A stretch of DNA of 55,976 bases, from assembly GCA_018401705.1 (NCBI GenBank), contig JAGYKL010000022.1, forward strand, positions 1 through 55,976, given 5' to 3'. The stretch is from Bacteroidia bacterium (GTDB lineage: Bacteria > Bacteroidota > Bacteroidia > M30B66). A program made the translations under genes and the position numbers. Below the pieces are notes generated by a model. That model did not search any database, was not told the origin of the DNA, and saw nothing but the letters and a program-made list of their open reading frames with translations. Of the stretch, positions 1-10,600 are shown piece by piece. Numbering within the stretch: the stretch's first letter is position 1; the number at the start of each line of letters is the position of its first letter.

Positions 1-588
1 GAATACAAAAGGATTAGCTACCGGAGGACCTGAGCAAGCAGCGGGATTAAAATAATTCCAGGTGCAATTGTTAAAACCGTTAACAGTGGCAGAAGTTAAA
101 TAAGGTCCTCCGTTTTGACTTATATCAAAAAACAACCGGTCGCCTGAATCAAGACCTTGTCCTTGAAATGTTGGAGAAGTGCATAGCACATGCGTGCGGT
201 AAGCAATCGAAAGAACAATATTCTGATAGCATGATACGTCAACTAAACTGAATTCAACTTCGGCACCATTTTGATTGTTCGTGCATGATCCACCTGAAGG
301 AGCTCCATTGATGCAGTTTGCACTACCAACACCGCATGTTTGACTTCCTCCTCCTATTCTTAATGAGTTTACTCCACTTGCGGCATAACCGGGACCGTAA
401 TTTCCCTGCCCTACGAGCACCTGAGGACTAGCAGTATTCTGAAAAACTGGGGTAAATGACCAATTATCATTTGCTGCACCTTCGAAGCCCTGAAAAGCAA
501 TTTGTGTTTGACCATGCAAACGCAACGATTGGCTATATGTTAGAACTATCAACATACCAATAAGAATTTGCTTGAAAACAGGTTGCAT
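1..588 (-). CDS. Partial secreted surface protein (N-terminal 196 residues)
   Basis: An open frame runs from an ATG at 588 off the left edge without a stop, so only the N-terminus is visible. It starts MQPVFKQILIGMLIVLTYS, a signal peptide, and the mature part begins near QTQIAFQGFEG. The next about 150 residues are rich in Ser, Gly, Asn and Cys (CGVGSANC, GGSCTNNQNG, DVSCYQ) and resemble the beta-sandwich that opens many Bacteroidota extracellular nucleases and lamin-tail proteins. I assign no enzyme function. The ATG was chosen because the signal peptide starts there. A weak -7-like box (TAAGTTTA, minus strand, 632-639) lies about 45 nt upstream. The gene lies downstream of the 1526-aa protein on the same strand. 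A C-terminal T9SS domain would be expected outside the window. Confidence 0.7.
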   Translation of the reverse strand, partial: MQPVFKQILIGMLIVLTYSQSLRLHGQTQIAFQGFEGAANDNWSFTPVFQNTASPQVLVGQGNYGPGYAASGVNSLRIGGGSQTCGVGSANCINGAPSGGSCTNNQNGAEVEFSLVDVSCYQNIVLSIAYRTHVLCTSPTFQGQGLDSGDRLFFDISQNGGPYLTSATVNGFNNCTWNYFNPAACSGPPVANPFVF

Positions 589-765
589 GCAGCGAATAAG
601 TCTTCTGAGAATAACTTGACTTTCAGGATTGTAAACTTAGTTCTGATGCGTAACCTTAGTATTAATGAGGTGTTAAGCTTCTTTGAGAAATTAGGCATAA
701 ATAGCATATTATAATCTCTCAATTTAGCATTGAAGAAATCCACAAATAATGAAGTCTTATATCTA

Positions 766-3700
766 TCATTCATGGTAAATCGGTGTTGTTGTAGGCGTTG
801 ACAAAATGGTAATTATAAAGTCAGTGCTAGATGCAGGATTACAACCTATAGCAGGCACAGTATAAGAAATAGTATATGTATTGGGTGTTGACGCTGATAC
901 ATCAATCTGACCTGAGTTCGCATCGATTACTAAACCTGCGGTTGATGAATATGAGCCTCCCGATGTAAAGCCAGAAACCGGATTAGGATTAATATCTGCG
1001 TCATCTTGGCAAGTTTCGGTAGGATAAGTAAATGTTGTAACAGGTGTAACTGCCGGTGTAACTGTAAGGCATGTTTCTGAGAAGCAATCGGCACCTAAAG
1101 TGAAATCAATTGGGTCTGGAGTTGCGGCTCCAAAATCAATGAAACCATCCCCATAATTACTTTCTCCATCAGCGGCAGGCGTTAGAAATTGGTTGCTAAT
1201 AAACGTTGCTGCAGGATTGCCTAATCCAGGATCATTCACCAACATGGCAAAAGTTGAAATTGTACCTGAAGGATTTCCAAGAAATGATAAAGGAACAGCG
1301 AACTCAAAGCCTTGATTGAAATTTCCTGAACCGCCATTGGCTTGATAACCAAGCAAATCTGAACTAATGATGTTGCCGGTTATATCTGAACCGAGGTAAT
1401 AGTTGATATTATTCTGCATATCGTATAAATCAAAAAATGCTTCACCATTTGCTTGATTCATACACAGGATAAAGTCCGGATTAAAGCCCGAATCAAATGT
1501 GATTAAGCCATTAAGATTCTCCACCGAAACGTATGGAGCATTAGATCTTGCACTCCAAGCGCCTAGATTATTAAAGCCTCCCGGCTGACAGTCGATAAAG
1601 AGCAAAAATCTATTATTACTGTTATTTTCAGTTTGTCCAGCTAAAGCTCCAAAAAGGTATTCACCTCCATTTTGAAGGTAAAGAGCATCAAGATTATTGT
1701 TTGCTCCAAAACCACTAACCAAATTAGGATTGCTCATAGATAACGCAGTTGACCACTCGTTTTCTATGATATTTCCGTCAAATGTAAATGGAGGAGGAGG
1801 AAATGAGCGAACGCAGAATACATCCCCCGATGAGGGGTTATTATAATTGAAAGTGCTGGAACTACTAGGTAGGCCTTGTGAAACCCCGTTAATAAAAAAC
1901 TCAAACAAACTTCCGTTTGAAACGCTCATTACCGTTGAAACACCTTCACAAACAGGGTTTGGAGAGATTAATGGACTTGCAGGGATTGCAGTTATTACTA
2001 CATAAGTTTCGGCTGTTGAACCAGGACAAGTGCCTGCAGGAGGGACTGAATATGTGATTAAATAAGTTCCGGGTGATGCAGAAGAAGGAGTAAAAGTTCC
2101 TGTTGAACCATTCACAGTAAGACCGGCCGGAGTAACCGAAAACGTTCCACCGGCAGCGCCTGAAATTTGCGGAGATTGCAGGTTTGTATTATCAATGCAA
2201 AAAGGACTTCCAGGGTAAATAATGTTAGCCTCAGTAGATTGACTCTGAGTAACCTCAATGGTTGCTGTAGCATCCAAACAAGGAGGAGTTCCGGAAATTG
2301 TATACGTGTATAACCCAGGAGTGGATGTTCCTGGAGTGAAAGTACCCAAATCTCCATTTCCCAGAATAGATGGTCCGGTCCAGGCACCACCTGATTGCGG
2401 AGAATCTGTTAGCCGACTAAATAAATCAACAGGCGCAGCACCGTCGCACACAGATAGATTTGCACTTGTTCCCGCGTTAGGCTGAACATTAATATTTAAT
2501 GTATATGTGCTAATGATTGTATAAGTATCCCCTATTCCAACAGCTCCGTTTCCGTTAACATCGCAATAAGCATAAGCAGACACGATTTGTGTAATTGCTC
2601 CTGAAGTTGGATTAATTCCATCAGGGAATACATTATCTGGTGATGTAACAGCGGCAACAGGAGTAACTGAAGAAAAAACAGCACATGAATTAGCGGCATT
2701 TACAGCGTCAATCCAGCTCTGAAGAGAAAATGACGAACCTGAACAAATGGTTTCTTCAACATTAGCAATAATAGCTGGCTCACAACATAAGAAACTGGCT
2801 TGTGTTGGATAGAGGCAGGTAGCTGGAGTTGGAGCAAATTCACTGTAGGAAACACTCAAAGAAGCATTAAAGTTAGCATTCCAAACCCCATCAGCTAATG
2901 AACCACAGTTTGCCAATGGGTCAAATTCGCTATTTACTCCAGCTACATTAAATGCATTTGGATAAATGTAAATTTCAATATTAGAGGCCGAAGTAAAACC
3001 TCCAGGAATGTTATTAAGAGCGATGTTTATTGAATATGTTGTTGATCCTGCAGGTGGATTAATATCAGATATAACATTGCCATCAACAATTATTGTTACC
3101 CAAAAATCGTCCAAAGAAAAACCAGGAGGGTTGAAGCAATAATTACTCATATCAAATTGCAAATCCAAAGAGGTGGCATTTCCACCAATATTATTGGCGG
3201 GAATTTGTAAGTACGCTGAATTATTTATCCCCCCAAATGGGCTACTTGCAACCTGAAAATCATTTGAAACATATGTTTGATTTTGCTCAATTGGAATAAG
3301 TGTTCCTCCAGTTGTGCAACACCCTGGCCCTCCACTCAATCCATTGTATGTTATATCAAAATCCTGAGAACCTGATATGCAACTAGGGTTAGAAACGCTA
3401 GATGGGTCAGGTGAAATAGAAAATACCGTTCCGATGTCGGCTTGATCACAATCGTTATTCGGACTAACATCCCACTGACAAGTGGTGGAATTAAAATCGA
3501 TAATCACAACATCATTTGATGCTGAAGGCAAACTAGGATATACTGTAACGTTATTTGAACCCGAAGAAATCACACTTCCATTGGTATTGCATGTGATTTC
3601 CCATGGAAGATTAAGAGAAATTGTGTTACAGTAATTTGTGTTATTAATGCTTATTGGGACTCTAAAATCTCTACAAAACTCAACCGTTTGGACTACTGGC

Positions 3701-5346
3701 CCAGCGGGTGTTGAAATAGTTATAGTAGCAGGAGAAATGCTAACGTTGGCAGCGAAAATTGCAGAAGTAAAATTGAAGAAATTCCCAGAGATAGCATTGG
3801 TTAAAGGAGTTGATCCTTGAAAAACCTGAACATAACCATTTACGCCATTAAAGCCATCGCCAAAAGAGTCATAAACCTCAAGAATAAAAATAGTACCCTG
3901 TACTGCTGGGTCTATTTGACCAACATCTACAGAAAAAGGGTTACCCGTTATGAAAACATTACCACCTGCAACTTGCTGATTGGTTAACTGAGAGCGGATG
4001 ATCCAATCTATCTCTTCGGGAAAACTACTTCCATAGTCTCCCTGAATAGTCATAAATATTGCCCCGTTGCAACTTGTATTCTCTACTTCCAGATAATAGG
4101 TTTGATTTGAACAGGCTACAGAAGGACTGTTTGAAGTATTTGCATACTGCGGGCAGTTTAATGAAAGCGAAGCGCAAGAGGCGGGAGCTGTATAGGTTTG
4201 AGTTAATGAACAATTAGCATCACTAGAAAAAGAAGCCGTTACAGTGCAATTTGCTCCATTAGCATTGAGACCCGAGAGCGTATAGCTAATTTGATTGGGG
4301 AAAGGGGCGCTAAATGTTGTGGTTGCTCCGCAGGATGAAGAAATAGTCAAAATTCCATCTGCAGGAGGATTGTCAATTGTTACATCTCCACTTACAGTAT
4401 AATTGTTTGTAGTTGCATCACATATGCTTGGAACAGCCGTTAGAGAAACGATATTGCATAGTATACCACAGTTTGTAGATGCTGTTGAATTTGAGGCACT
4501 GTTAAAAGTGATAAAGCCCGGAAAATTCTCGAAATTAGTGAGTAGTAGAATATAAAATTCTCCAGCTTGAGCATTGATTATGCTAGCTTGTTCGAAAGCT
4601 GAACCTGAGAAACTACAATCTACATTTGGAGCTGTAGAATTTGCTATTTGCAGACATCCATCTTCGGGCGAAATAAAGGGTCCCCAAAGATTAAAATCAA
4701 CGTCAATTGGAAAACCGAAAATATCGAATTGCTCGATATCTATGTTTAAATCGCCAGGCGTTTCGATTTGCATGTAATACCAAACCGGATTCGGAGAAGT
4801 AAGCAAACAATTGATTGTGCCTAAGCCAGATTGATTAATATTGTTTGGAAATGTATAAGTTGAACTTGTGCAAAACGGCAGAGCTTCAGGACAAGTATCT
4901 CCAGTATTTGAAGGAGGAGGAGGAGTTCCACATGAGATTGTTGCTTGCCAGCCCCTTCGGCGAGTTATTCCATCAGAAAAAAATTGAAAAGTTAGACAGC
5001 CGCCAATTGTGGAGGCTATGACTCCGGGACTTAAATTGCCTGTGTAACTGCCAATTAATGGAGAAGCTGTTGATGGTCCGTTGTAAATATCAAGAAAATC
5101 AAATCCGCCCTCTAATCGAAAGTCTGTAAACGTAAAAATAACGGCCTCTCCAGCTGGTGCACAGAATGTTACTGTGAGTAATTGATTGTTTGAATATTGG
5201 GCGTTTGGACCGCCATCATCATAAAAAAATCCGCTGCAAGCGTCATTGATAGTTCCTAAATTACCCATATTATACACCTGCGAGAAGCTTTGCGAGAAAG
5301 CCCCAAGAAGGAATATAATAATGTATATGAGTAACTTCGATCTCAT
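766..5346 (-). CDS. Large secreted CUB-domain surface protein (1526 aa)
   Basis: A signal peptide (MRSKLLIYIIIFLLGAFSQS) is followed by a CUB domain at about residues 33-140, shown by VTFCAPAGE, FDFLDIYNG and CLTFQFFSDG. Then comes a block beginning DTCPEALPFCTS that is common in large Cytophaga/Flavobacteria surface proteins, then Ig-like/PKD-like repeats. Residues about 1185-1420 form a separate region (NIIENEWSTA ... FLLFIDCQPGG) that resembles a DOMON/CBM9-like beta-sandwich. Likely role: an exported adhesion or substrate-binding protein. It probably forms a unit with the 121-aa secreted protein that ends 3 bp upstream. Odd point: it ends abruptly at TPTTTPIYHE with no recognisable T9SS sorting domain or gliding-associated C-terminal domain, so the 3' end may be truncated. 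No catalytic motif is seen. Confidence 0.75.
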   Translation of the reverse strand: MRSKLLIYIIIFLLGAFSQSFSQVYNMGNLGTINDACSGFFYDDGGPNAQYSNNQLLTVTFCAPAGEAVIFTFTDFRLEGGFDFLDIYNGPSTASPLIGSYTGNLSPGVIASTIGGCLTFQFFSDGITRRRGWQATISCGTPPPPSNTGDTCPEALPFCTSSTYTFPNNINQSGLGTINCLLTSPNPVWYYMQIETPGDLNIDIEQFDIFGFPIDVDFNLWGPFISPEDGCLQIANSTAPNVDCSFSGSAFEQASIINAQAGEFYILLLTNFENFPGFITFNSASNSTASTNCGILCNIVSLTAVPSICDATTNNYTVSGDVTIDNPPADGILTISSSCGATTTFSAPFPNQISYTLSGLNANGANCTVTASFSSDANCSLTQTYTAPASCASLSLNCPQYANTSNSPSVACSNQTYYLEVENTSCNGAIFMTIQGDYGSSFPEEIDWIIRSQLTNQQVAGGNVFITGNPFSVDVGQIDPAVQGTIFILEVYDSFGDGFNGVNGYVQVFQGSTPLTNAISGNFFNFTSAIFAANVSISPATITISTPAGPVVQTVEFCRDFRVPISINNTNYCNTISLNLPWEITCNTNGSVISSGSNNVTVYPSLPSASNDVVIIDFNSTTCQWDVSPNNDCDQADIGTVFSISPDPSSVSNPSCISGSQDFDITYNGLSGGPGCCTTGGTLIPIEQNQTYVSNDFQVASSPFGGINNSAYLQIPANNIGGNATSLDLQFDMSNYCFNPPGFSLDDFWVTIIVDGNVISDINPPAGSTTYSINIALNNIPGGFTSASNIEIYIYPNAFNVAGVNSEFDPLANCGSLADGVWNANFNASLSVSYSEFAPTPATCLYPTQASFLCCEPAIIANVEETICSGSSFSLQSWIDAVNAANSCAVFSSVTPVAAVTSPDNVFPDGINPTSGAITQIVSAYAYCDVNGNGAVGIGDTYTIISTYTLNINVQPNAGTSANLSVCDGAAPVDLFSRLTDSPQSGGAWTGPSILGNGDLGTFTPGTSTPGLYTYTISGTPPCLDATATIEVTQSQSTEANIIYPGSPFCIDNTNLQSPQISGAAGGTFSVTPAGLTVNGSTGTFTPSSASPGTYLITYSVPPAGTCPGSTAETYVVITAIPASPLISPNPVCEGVSTVMSVSNGSLFEFFINGVSQGLPSSSSTFNYNNPSSGDVFCVRSFPPPPFTFDGNIIENEWSTALSMSNPNLVSGFGANNNLDALYLQNGGEYLFGALAGQTENNSNNRFLLFIDCQPGGFNNLGAWSARSNAPYVSVENLNGLITFDSGFNPDFILCMNQANGEAFFDLYDMQNNINYYLGSDITGNIISSDLLGYQANGGSGNFNQGFEFAVPLSFLGNPSGTISTFAMLVNDPGLGNPAATFISNQFLTPAADGESNYGDGFIDFGAATPDPIDFTLGADCFSETCLTVTPAVTPVTTFTYPTETCQDDADINPNPVSGFTSGGSYSSTAGLVIDANSGQIDVSASTPNTYTISYTVPAIGCNPASSTDFIITILSTPTTTPIYHE

Positions 5347-5349
5347 AAG

Positions 5350-5715
5350 CTAGTTAGATATAGGTTTTAACTTACCTTTTGGACTAATTGAGAAGCTCAG
5401 AATTTTATTTGAAGTTACAGCATGCTGCATAGCATCGCGAGATTGAATTGAATCCCCCTTCTTTAGTTCAGTTATTGAAAATAACTCAACGCTATAACCT
5501 GTGTTATCAATAGGAATAATCCTTCGGCCTTTCTCATAGCGATAAGCATCGAGCAAGCCAAAGTTATTAATGGCATCTACAACAAAAGTAGATTCCACTT
5601 TTGGATCTGATCCAAGCAAACGAAAATGCACTTTAGTTTCTGCGTTCTGACTGAACAAATTCAGGCAAAAGCATAGCAACAGCACAGCAATTAACTGTCC
5701 TTTTATAGTTAGCAT
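5350..5715 (-). CDS. Small secreted protein of unknown function (121 aa)
   Basis: The N-terminus MLTIKGQLIAVLLLCFCLNLFSQ is a signal peptide, with predicted cleavage after FSQ. The mature part is about 98 residues (NAETKVHFRLLGSDPKVEST ...), mixed alpha/beta in appearance, with no motif I recognise. The stop codon lies 3 bp before the ATG of the 1526-aa surface protein, so the two are almost certainly co-transcribed and may be translationally coupled. It could be an accessory or partner of that surface protein, but that is inference from position only. An 8-bp inverted repeat sits about 30 bp upstream of the start. Confidence 0.6.
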   Translation of the reverse strand: MLTIKGQLIAVLLLCFCLNLFSQNAETKVHFRLLGSDPKVESTFVVDAINNFGLLDAYRYEKGRRIIPIDNTGYSVELFSITELKKGDSIQSRDAMQHAVTSNKILSFSISPKGKLKPISN

Positions 5716-5743
5716 ACTTGATTTAATTTAAATTGATTCTCAA

Positions 5744-5773
5744 GCCTAATCAACTGATAAAGAGGGATTAGGC
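5744..5773. repeat. Inverted repeat upstream of the 121-aa gene
   Basis: GCCTAATC (5744-5751) and GATTAGGC (5766-5773) are perfect 8-bp inverted arms around a 14-nt spacer, 29 bp upstream of the ATG at 5715. It could be a hairpin in the 5' leader or a binding site for a dimeric regulator. There is no U-tract, so it is not a standard terminator. The rest of 5716-6027 (about 310 bp) is AT-rich and holds no gene I can see. Confidence 0.45.
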
Positions 5774-6027
5774 AACAGTACAAAGGAATAAATTAAATCA
5801 GGTTTTCAAGAAAAGGTAAGAGTGTAAATTTATTTGCATAGGCAGCATTAATCTCAATTTAGGTTGTTTGCGTGATTAAGGTTTTCAAATTCCACCCGAA
5901 TCATTCAGCAATTTACAATTGATTATTGATAAAATCAAAACATTCTTTACTAGATGAATTGATTTTTTTATTATATGCTAGCCTCAAATTGAGAGAAAAG
6001 CTAATAAATTGAATAGCTTCAAGTAAA

Positions 6028-6639
6028 TTATTGAGCCAACCAAATTAGACCTAGCTGAGGAGCAAAGCCTAAGAAAAAACCCACAGCAAGTTGAGCATTT
6101 GTATGAGCATTTAATAATAGCCGAGATGTTCCTGTTATACCAGCAATTAAAAAGAAGCAAGCTATTAGCATTCGTAAATCGACTGGCCAAATGACGGCTA
6201 ATGCTAAGAATGCTCCGCAGACCCCTCCTACTCCAGCCATGTGCAAGGAGACCTTCCAATAGTAGGTAAGTATTAGAATAGTTAATAAGGAGAAAATTCC
6301 TGCTATGAGAAAATATAAATAAGGCCCTGGCAAAGGAGCTCTGGTAATAAAATAATAATTGGCTACTTGAAATACTAGTGAGAAAATAATCGGGTAGATT
6401 CTATCTTCTCTCTTATCTAAATAAATAGAAGATATCATATTATACCTCAACAGCATGAAGATCATCAATACTGGCAGCAGAATGGTAAAAAGTGTGTTAC
6501 AGATAATTACATACCAACATACAGATTCAGGCAGTAGACGAAAGGAATAAAATGGCAAAGTGAGAAATACTAGTGAGCCTAGCAAAGGCATCAATAAAGG
6601 CTGAAACAGCCATGAAAACAACTTAGCAGCTTTATGCAT
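6028..6639 (-). CDS. PAP2-like integral membrane protein (203 aa)
   Basis: Almost the whole 203 residues form about six hydrophobic segments. The second half carries SLHMAGVGG and, further on, SRLLLNAHTNAQ. These resemble the second and third phosphatase motifs of the PAP2/phosphatidic acid phosphatase superfamily (SGH and SRxxxxxHxxxD), but the final Asp is replaced by Gln and the KxxxxxxRP motif is not evident (DKREDRIYP is the nearest match). It therefore belongs to the PAP2-like membrane proteins common in Bacteroidota, and phosphatase activity is uncertain. It follows the 169-aa membrane protein by 40 bp on the same strand, suggesting one transcript. A lipid or isoprenoid carrier role is only a family-level guess. 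Confidence 0.65.
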   Translation of the reverse strand: MHKAAKLFSWLFQPLLMPLLGSLVFLTLPFYSFRLLPESVCWYVIICNTLFTILLPVLMIFMLLRYNMISSIYLDKREDRIYPIIFSLVFQVANYYFITRAPLPGPYLYFLIAGIFSLLTILILTYYWKVSLHMAGVGGVCGAFLALAVIWPVDLRMLIACFFLIAGITGTSRLLLNAHTNAQLAVGFFLGFAPQLGLIWLAQ

Positions 6640-6679
6640 AATAATTGGCTAAAGTAAACTAACAGCGACTTTAAACCTA

Positions 6680-7189
6680 TTAAAGTATCATCAACATCGT
6701 AATCATTAGTACAATACTAATAATACTTGCCCCATATGCCACGGTATCATCTTTTCGAAAGAATACGCCGAATGCCGATGCTATTAAAAGTGAAATTGGG
6801 AAAGCGCCGTAACCCCTGTATACCGGAAGTATTGCTTCCATTTTAAAAGGCTTCTTATCAAGTTCACTTATCCCGCTAACTTGACGTACTGCCTTAAATA
6901 TGAGAGTTCTACAAACTTCTAACGTTGATTTCTCTTCAATCGCTGAAAATAATTCAGGCTTAGCCTTAAAACTGAAATCTTCTGTGATTATTTCAAGGTC
7001 ATAATTGGTAGATCCAAACCTTGTGCTTTCTTTAAAAAATGTTTTCTCCTTAACAACATGTGAGTCACATGTTGAGGGTAGAGCATAATCAAGTATTAAA
7101 AACAAAGCAAAAACACCTGTAGCTCCTGCTATCCATTTCATGAACACTGAATATGGTAAATCACTCTCGTCTTCAGGTTGATAGTACAT
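6680..7189 (-). CDS. Unknown membrane protein (169 aa)
   Basis: The sequence has one transmembrane segment near residues 18-36 (WIAGATGVFALFLILDYALP), a soluble extracytoplasmic domain of about 90 residues (SHVVKEKTFFKES ... FKAVRQVSG), and two closing hydrophobic segments (FPISLLIASAFGVFF; IISIVLMITMLMIL). No recognised motif. It is followed on the same strand by the PAP2-like membrane protein with 40 bp between them, so a shared role in the envelope is possible but unproven. The start is the only ATG that leaves the first transmembrane segment complete. Confidence 0.55.
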   Translation of the reverse strand: MYYQPEDESDLPYSVFMKWIAGATGVFALFLILDYALPSTCDSHVVKEKTFFKESTRFGSTNYDLEIITEDFSFKAKPELFSAIEEKSTLEVCRTLIFKAVRQVSGISELDKKPFKMEAILPVYRGYGAFPISLLIASAFGVFFRKDDTVAYGASIISIVLMITMLMIL

Positions 7190-7575
7190 AATTATTGCTA
7201 CTATTTATTACTATAACGCTAAATTATCAAATAATTATTTGCCTTTTTTGACGTATTTCTTCATTTCTTACAGCCAATGAGATCCAGGAGTCATTTCATG
7301 CAATTTCAATAATAATTTATCCTAGATTATTAATAATTGATGCTGTTTAAGCGAATTGCGGTTTGGATTATGCTGTATGAAGTGTGGGCTTTATGCATCC
7401 TTACTACCAAAAACGAAAATAACTTACATAGTTTGCTTTCAATTCATAGAAAATAACAAAGCCAACCAAATTCACAATATATTGATTACCTGAATATTAT
7501 CGGATTTGCTTTTAGAGTATATCTCATTCTGCAAGTTTTTTCTGTCATAAGTAAGCAAGAACATTTCTAGCAGTT
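7190..7575. other. Intergenic region between divergent genes
   Basis: About 390 bp of AT-rich sequence separates the start of the 169-aa gene (minus) from the promoter region of the nine-module surface protein (plus). It must contain promoters in both directions. I see no ORF, tRNA or repeat array in it. Confidence 0.6.
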
Positions 7576-7604
7576 TTGCAAGCTTACCACAGCTCGCATC
7601 TTTG
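7576..7604 (+). promoter_or_regulatory. Candidate Bacteroidota-type promoter for the nine-module protein
   Basis: A TTG at 7576-7578 lies 18 bp upstream of CATCTTTG (7597-7604), one mismatch from the phylum -7 box TAnnTTTG. The start codon at 7630 would then have a short leader of about 20 nt. Its position between the -7 box and the signal-peptide ATG supports the choice of 7630 over the in-frame ATG at 7576, which falls inside the promoter. Confidence 0.45.
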
Positions 7605-7629
7605 CCTCGTTAAAAATCTACCAGATCAC

Positions 7630-10600
7630 ATGAAGAAAATCTACCAAACTCATGTGCTCGTTCTTTCTTTGCTGTTTTATGTTCTCACGAGCGGAAATCT
7701 CTTTGCGATTTCTTATACGTGGAACGGCTCAGTATCAGAAGAATGGAGCAATTCGTCAAACTGGAGTCCCGCAGGGGTGCCGGACATCAGTGACGATGTT
7801 ATTATTGACGCTACAGGCAGTTTCGACCCATTATGGGAAGAATTGCCTGGAGTGAGAAATTTCACCTTAAATGGTGGAACATTTGACCTTGAAGGTTTCT
7901 TTATGCCAATTTATGGCACATGCAACTTCAATGGTGGAACCATTACAAATGGGACTCTAGTTTTGACTGGCAGCAACATAATTTTTGCCGGTACAGAATT
8001 CTTTTGCAACATAAATGCAAGTGGTCCAACCATAGAATTTGATGGTTCAGAATTTCATGGCAATGTTTCGGCTACCAAAGTTGGTGGCTCAAACGTTAGC
8101 AGTATTGGAGGCAATACCTTTCACGGGGATGTTACAATAACTAACGAAGACAATAGTCAATATCGCTTTCAGGCTTCATTTCCTGATATTTTTGAAGGGA
8201 ATGTCATTCTTAACAACACAAGTTCTGGAGGGATTTTCCTAGCCCACTCTTCTCTTAACACCCAATTCTTAGGAGATTTAGAGTTAAATTCATCTGGTTC
8301 TGGAGGAATCAGATTTGGGCAAAGCGGTGGAACCTGCACAATTTCAATAGATTCAGAAATGAGCATTGGAGGCAGCGGTTTCAGCAATGGACAATTAAGG
8401 TTTGCAGGTGTTACTCAATTGGGAAATTCCACAGCCAATCTTATTGGTAGCAGTGGAGCTCAAATTTATTTTGAGCCGTTATCAACATTTAATTCTCGTT
8501 TAAATATTGATTTTCCAAGATTCTACTTTAATGGTTCTACATTTAATGATAGTGTTAGAGTTGTTAATACTATCAACCAATCATCTACAAGTAATGGTGG
8601 AAACACATTTAATGGTGTTTTTACATTAATTAAAGAATCAAATGGTTGGTTAAGAATGGGCGATGTCGATCCTGACATCTTTAATAATGATGTTTACCTT
8701 CAAGACATGAGTGGAAACTCAGGGATTGAAATAGCAAGATCATCTGCCGGCAATGAGTTTAATGGCAATATTTATCTAAGCGGAGCCAATTCGGGAGCAA
8801 TTAATATTTGCTCTAATGGTGGAACCGCAACTCTCTCCTCGGGAAACACTATTGCTCTATGGGATGTTGGTTTTAACGGAGGCTCAATAAACATAGCTAA
8901 CTTAACTCAGCTTGGAACCGGTTTAATTAATTTTGTTCAAGCCACAGGTAATGGATTACTAATTCTAAATCCTGGATGTGAATTCAATGCAGAGATAGAT
9001 ATTTCATTTCCAAGCTTTTCACTTAACGGAGCTACGTTTAATGGTGATGCTAGATTTGTAAAAACAGTTTCCAGCACTAGATATAGTAATGGAGGTAATA
9101 TTTTCAATGGAAATCTAACTATTGAAAATCAAGAGAATGGCTCTATATACATGGCCAACATAAATCCTGATGTGTATAATAATCAAGTAGTATTAATTAA
9201 TAATGCCAATGGATACATTTACATGTCACACAATACTGGTTTGAGTATATATAATGATGCTGTATTTGTAAATTCAACAGGCACCTCGAGAGGAATATAT
9301 TTTGGAAATGGCGGAGGAAGCTCTTTGTTTAATTCAGGAAGCTCAATACAAATTGGTAGTGATGGTTTTACTACAGGAGAATTAAGACTAGCGCAAGTAG
9401 ATTATGATGATACTGAGCTTCTTCAATTAAGTGCACTTTCAGGAAACGGCCTAATTACAATAAATTCTTCAACGTTTGAGTCTGATATTAATTTCGTTTT
9501 TCCTCAACTTAATATCATATCTAGTGTCTTTAATGGAAGATTTACTGGCACTAAGACAAGTACAGGAAATAATACCTGGTCAGGAGGAAACACCTTTAAC
9601 GCACCTATTGCATTTACAGTTGAGAGTGCTCAGGTAATTTTAGGTAGCAGCATTGATATATTTAATGACTCTACAACCTTTATAAGTTCAGGTTCTGGCA
9701 GAATATATTTAGCTCATAATGCCGAAGGAACAGAATTTAATGGAGAACTACTACTTAGTGCTGAGGGTCCTTCATCATTAATTGCTTTTGGATATGGAGG
9801 TGGAACTGCAAGCCTTTCTTCAGGAAATAAAATTGCTTTCCCTAGCTCATCTATATGCAATGGCTCAATTAGATTTAGAAATCTTACACAATTAGGAAGC
9901 GGTCAAATAAATCTTTTAAGTGAAAGCAATACTTCATCTTTTTACTTCGAAACAGGCACAATTTTCAATGCCCCTTTAAATATTTCAGCAGGCGGTATTT
10001 ATTTGAATGGGTCTACATTTAATTCGGAAGTTACCATGTTGAATAATAACACGAATGTTACTTCAACTGGAGGAAACATCTTCAACAGTGATTTCGCTTT
10101 CACAAATAACTCAGCTGGCAGCTATACAATGGCGGGAACTAATCCTGACACCTATTTGGCTGATGTTACCTTAATTTCTGACGGGAACAACGCAAGAATT
10201 AATATAGCAAATGCTTCTGCAGGGAATCTAATTACTGGTGATATTTATTTGAATAGTATTAACGGTGCTGCTGGAATCAGAATATGTGATAATACCAGCG
10301 GAAATGTAACACTTCAATCAGGGTCTAGTCTCAAGATTGGTTCCGATGGTTTTGATTCAGGTGACTTATATATTTCAAGGTTAATTCAATTAGGAAATGC
10401 TTCAAATGATTTAGAGATGACTGGTTCCAGCAGAATTTATTTCCAAGCTGGTAATGACTTCGGTGGACCTGTTACAGCTGACGCTTCTCAAATAGCATTA
10501 AATGGAAGTACATTCCAAAATGTTTCTTCGTTTACTCAAACTGGCACATCTAATAATACTTGCTCTGGTGGCAACACATTTAATGATACAGCTTATCTTA

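Noticed and set aside
549-773. 74-codon minus-strand frame between the partial gene and the 1526-aa gene
   Set aside because: Overlaps the signal-peptide region of the partial gene in another frame and has no recognisable composition; most likely chance.
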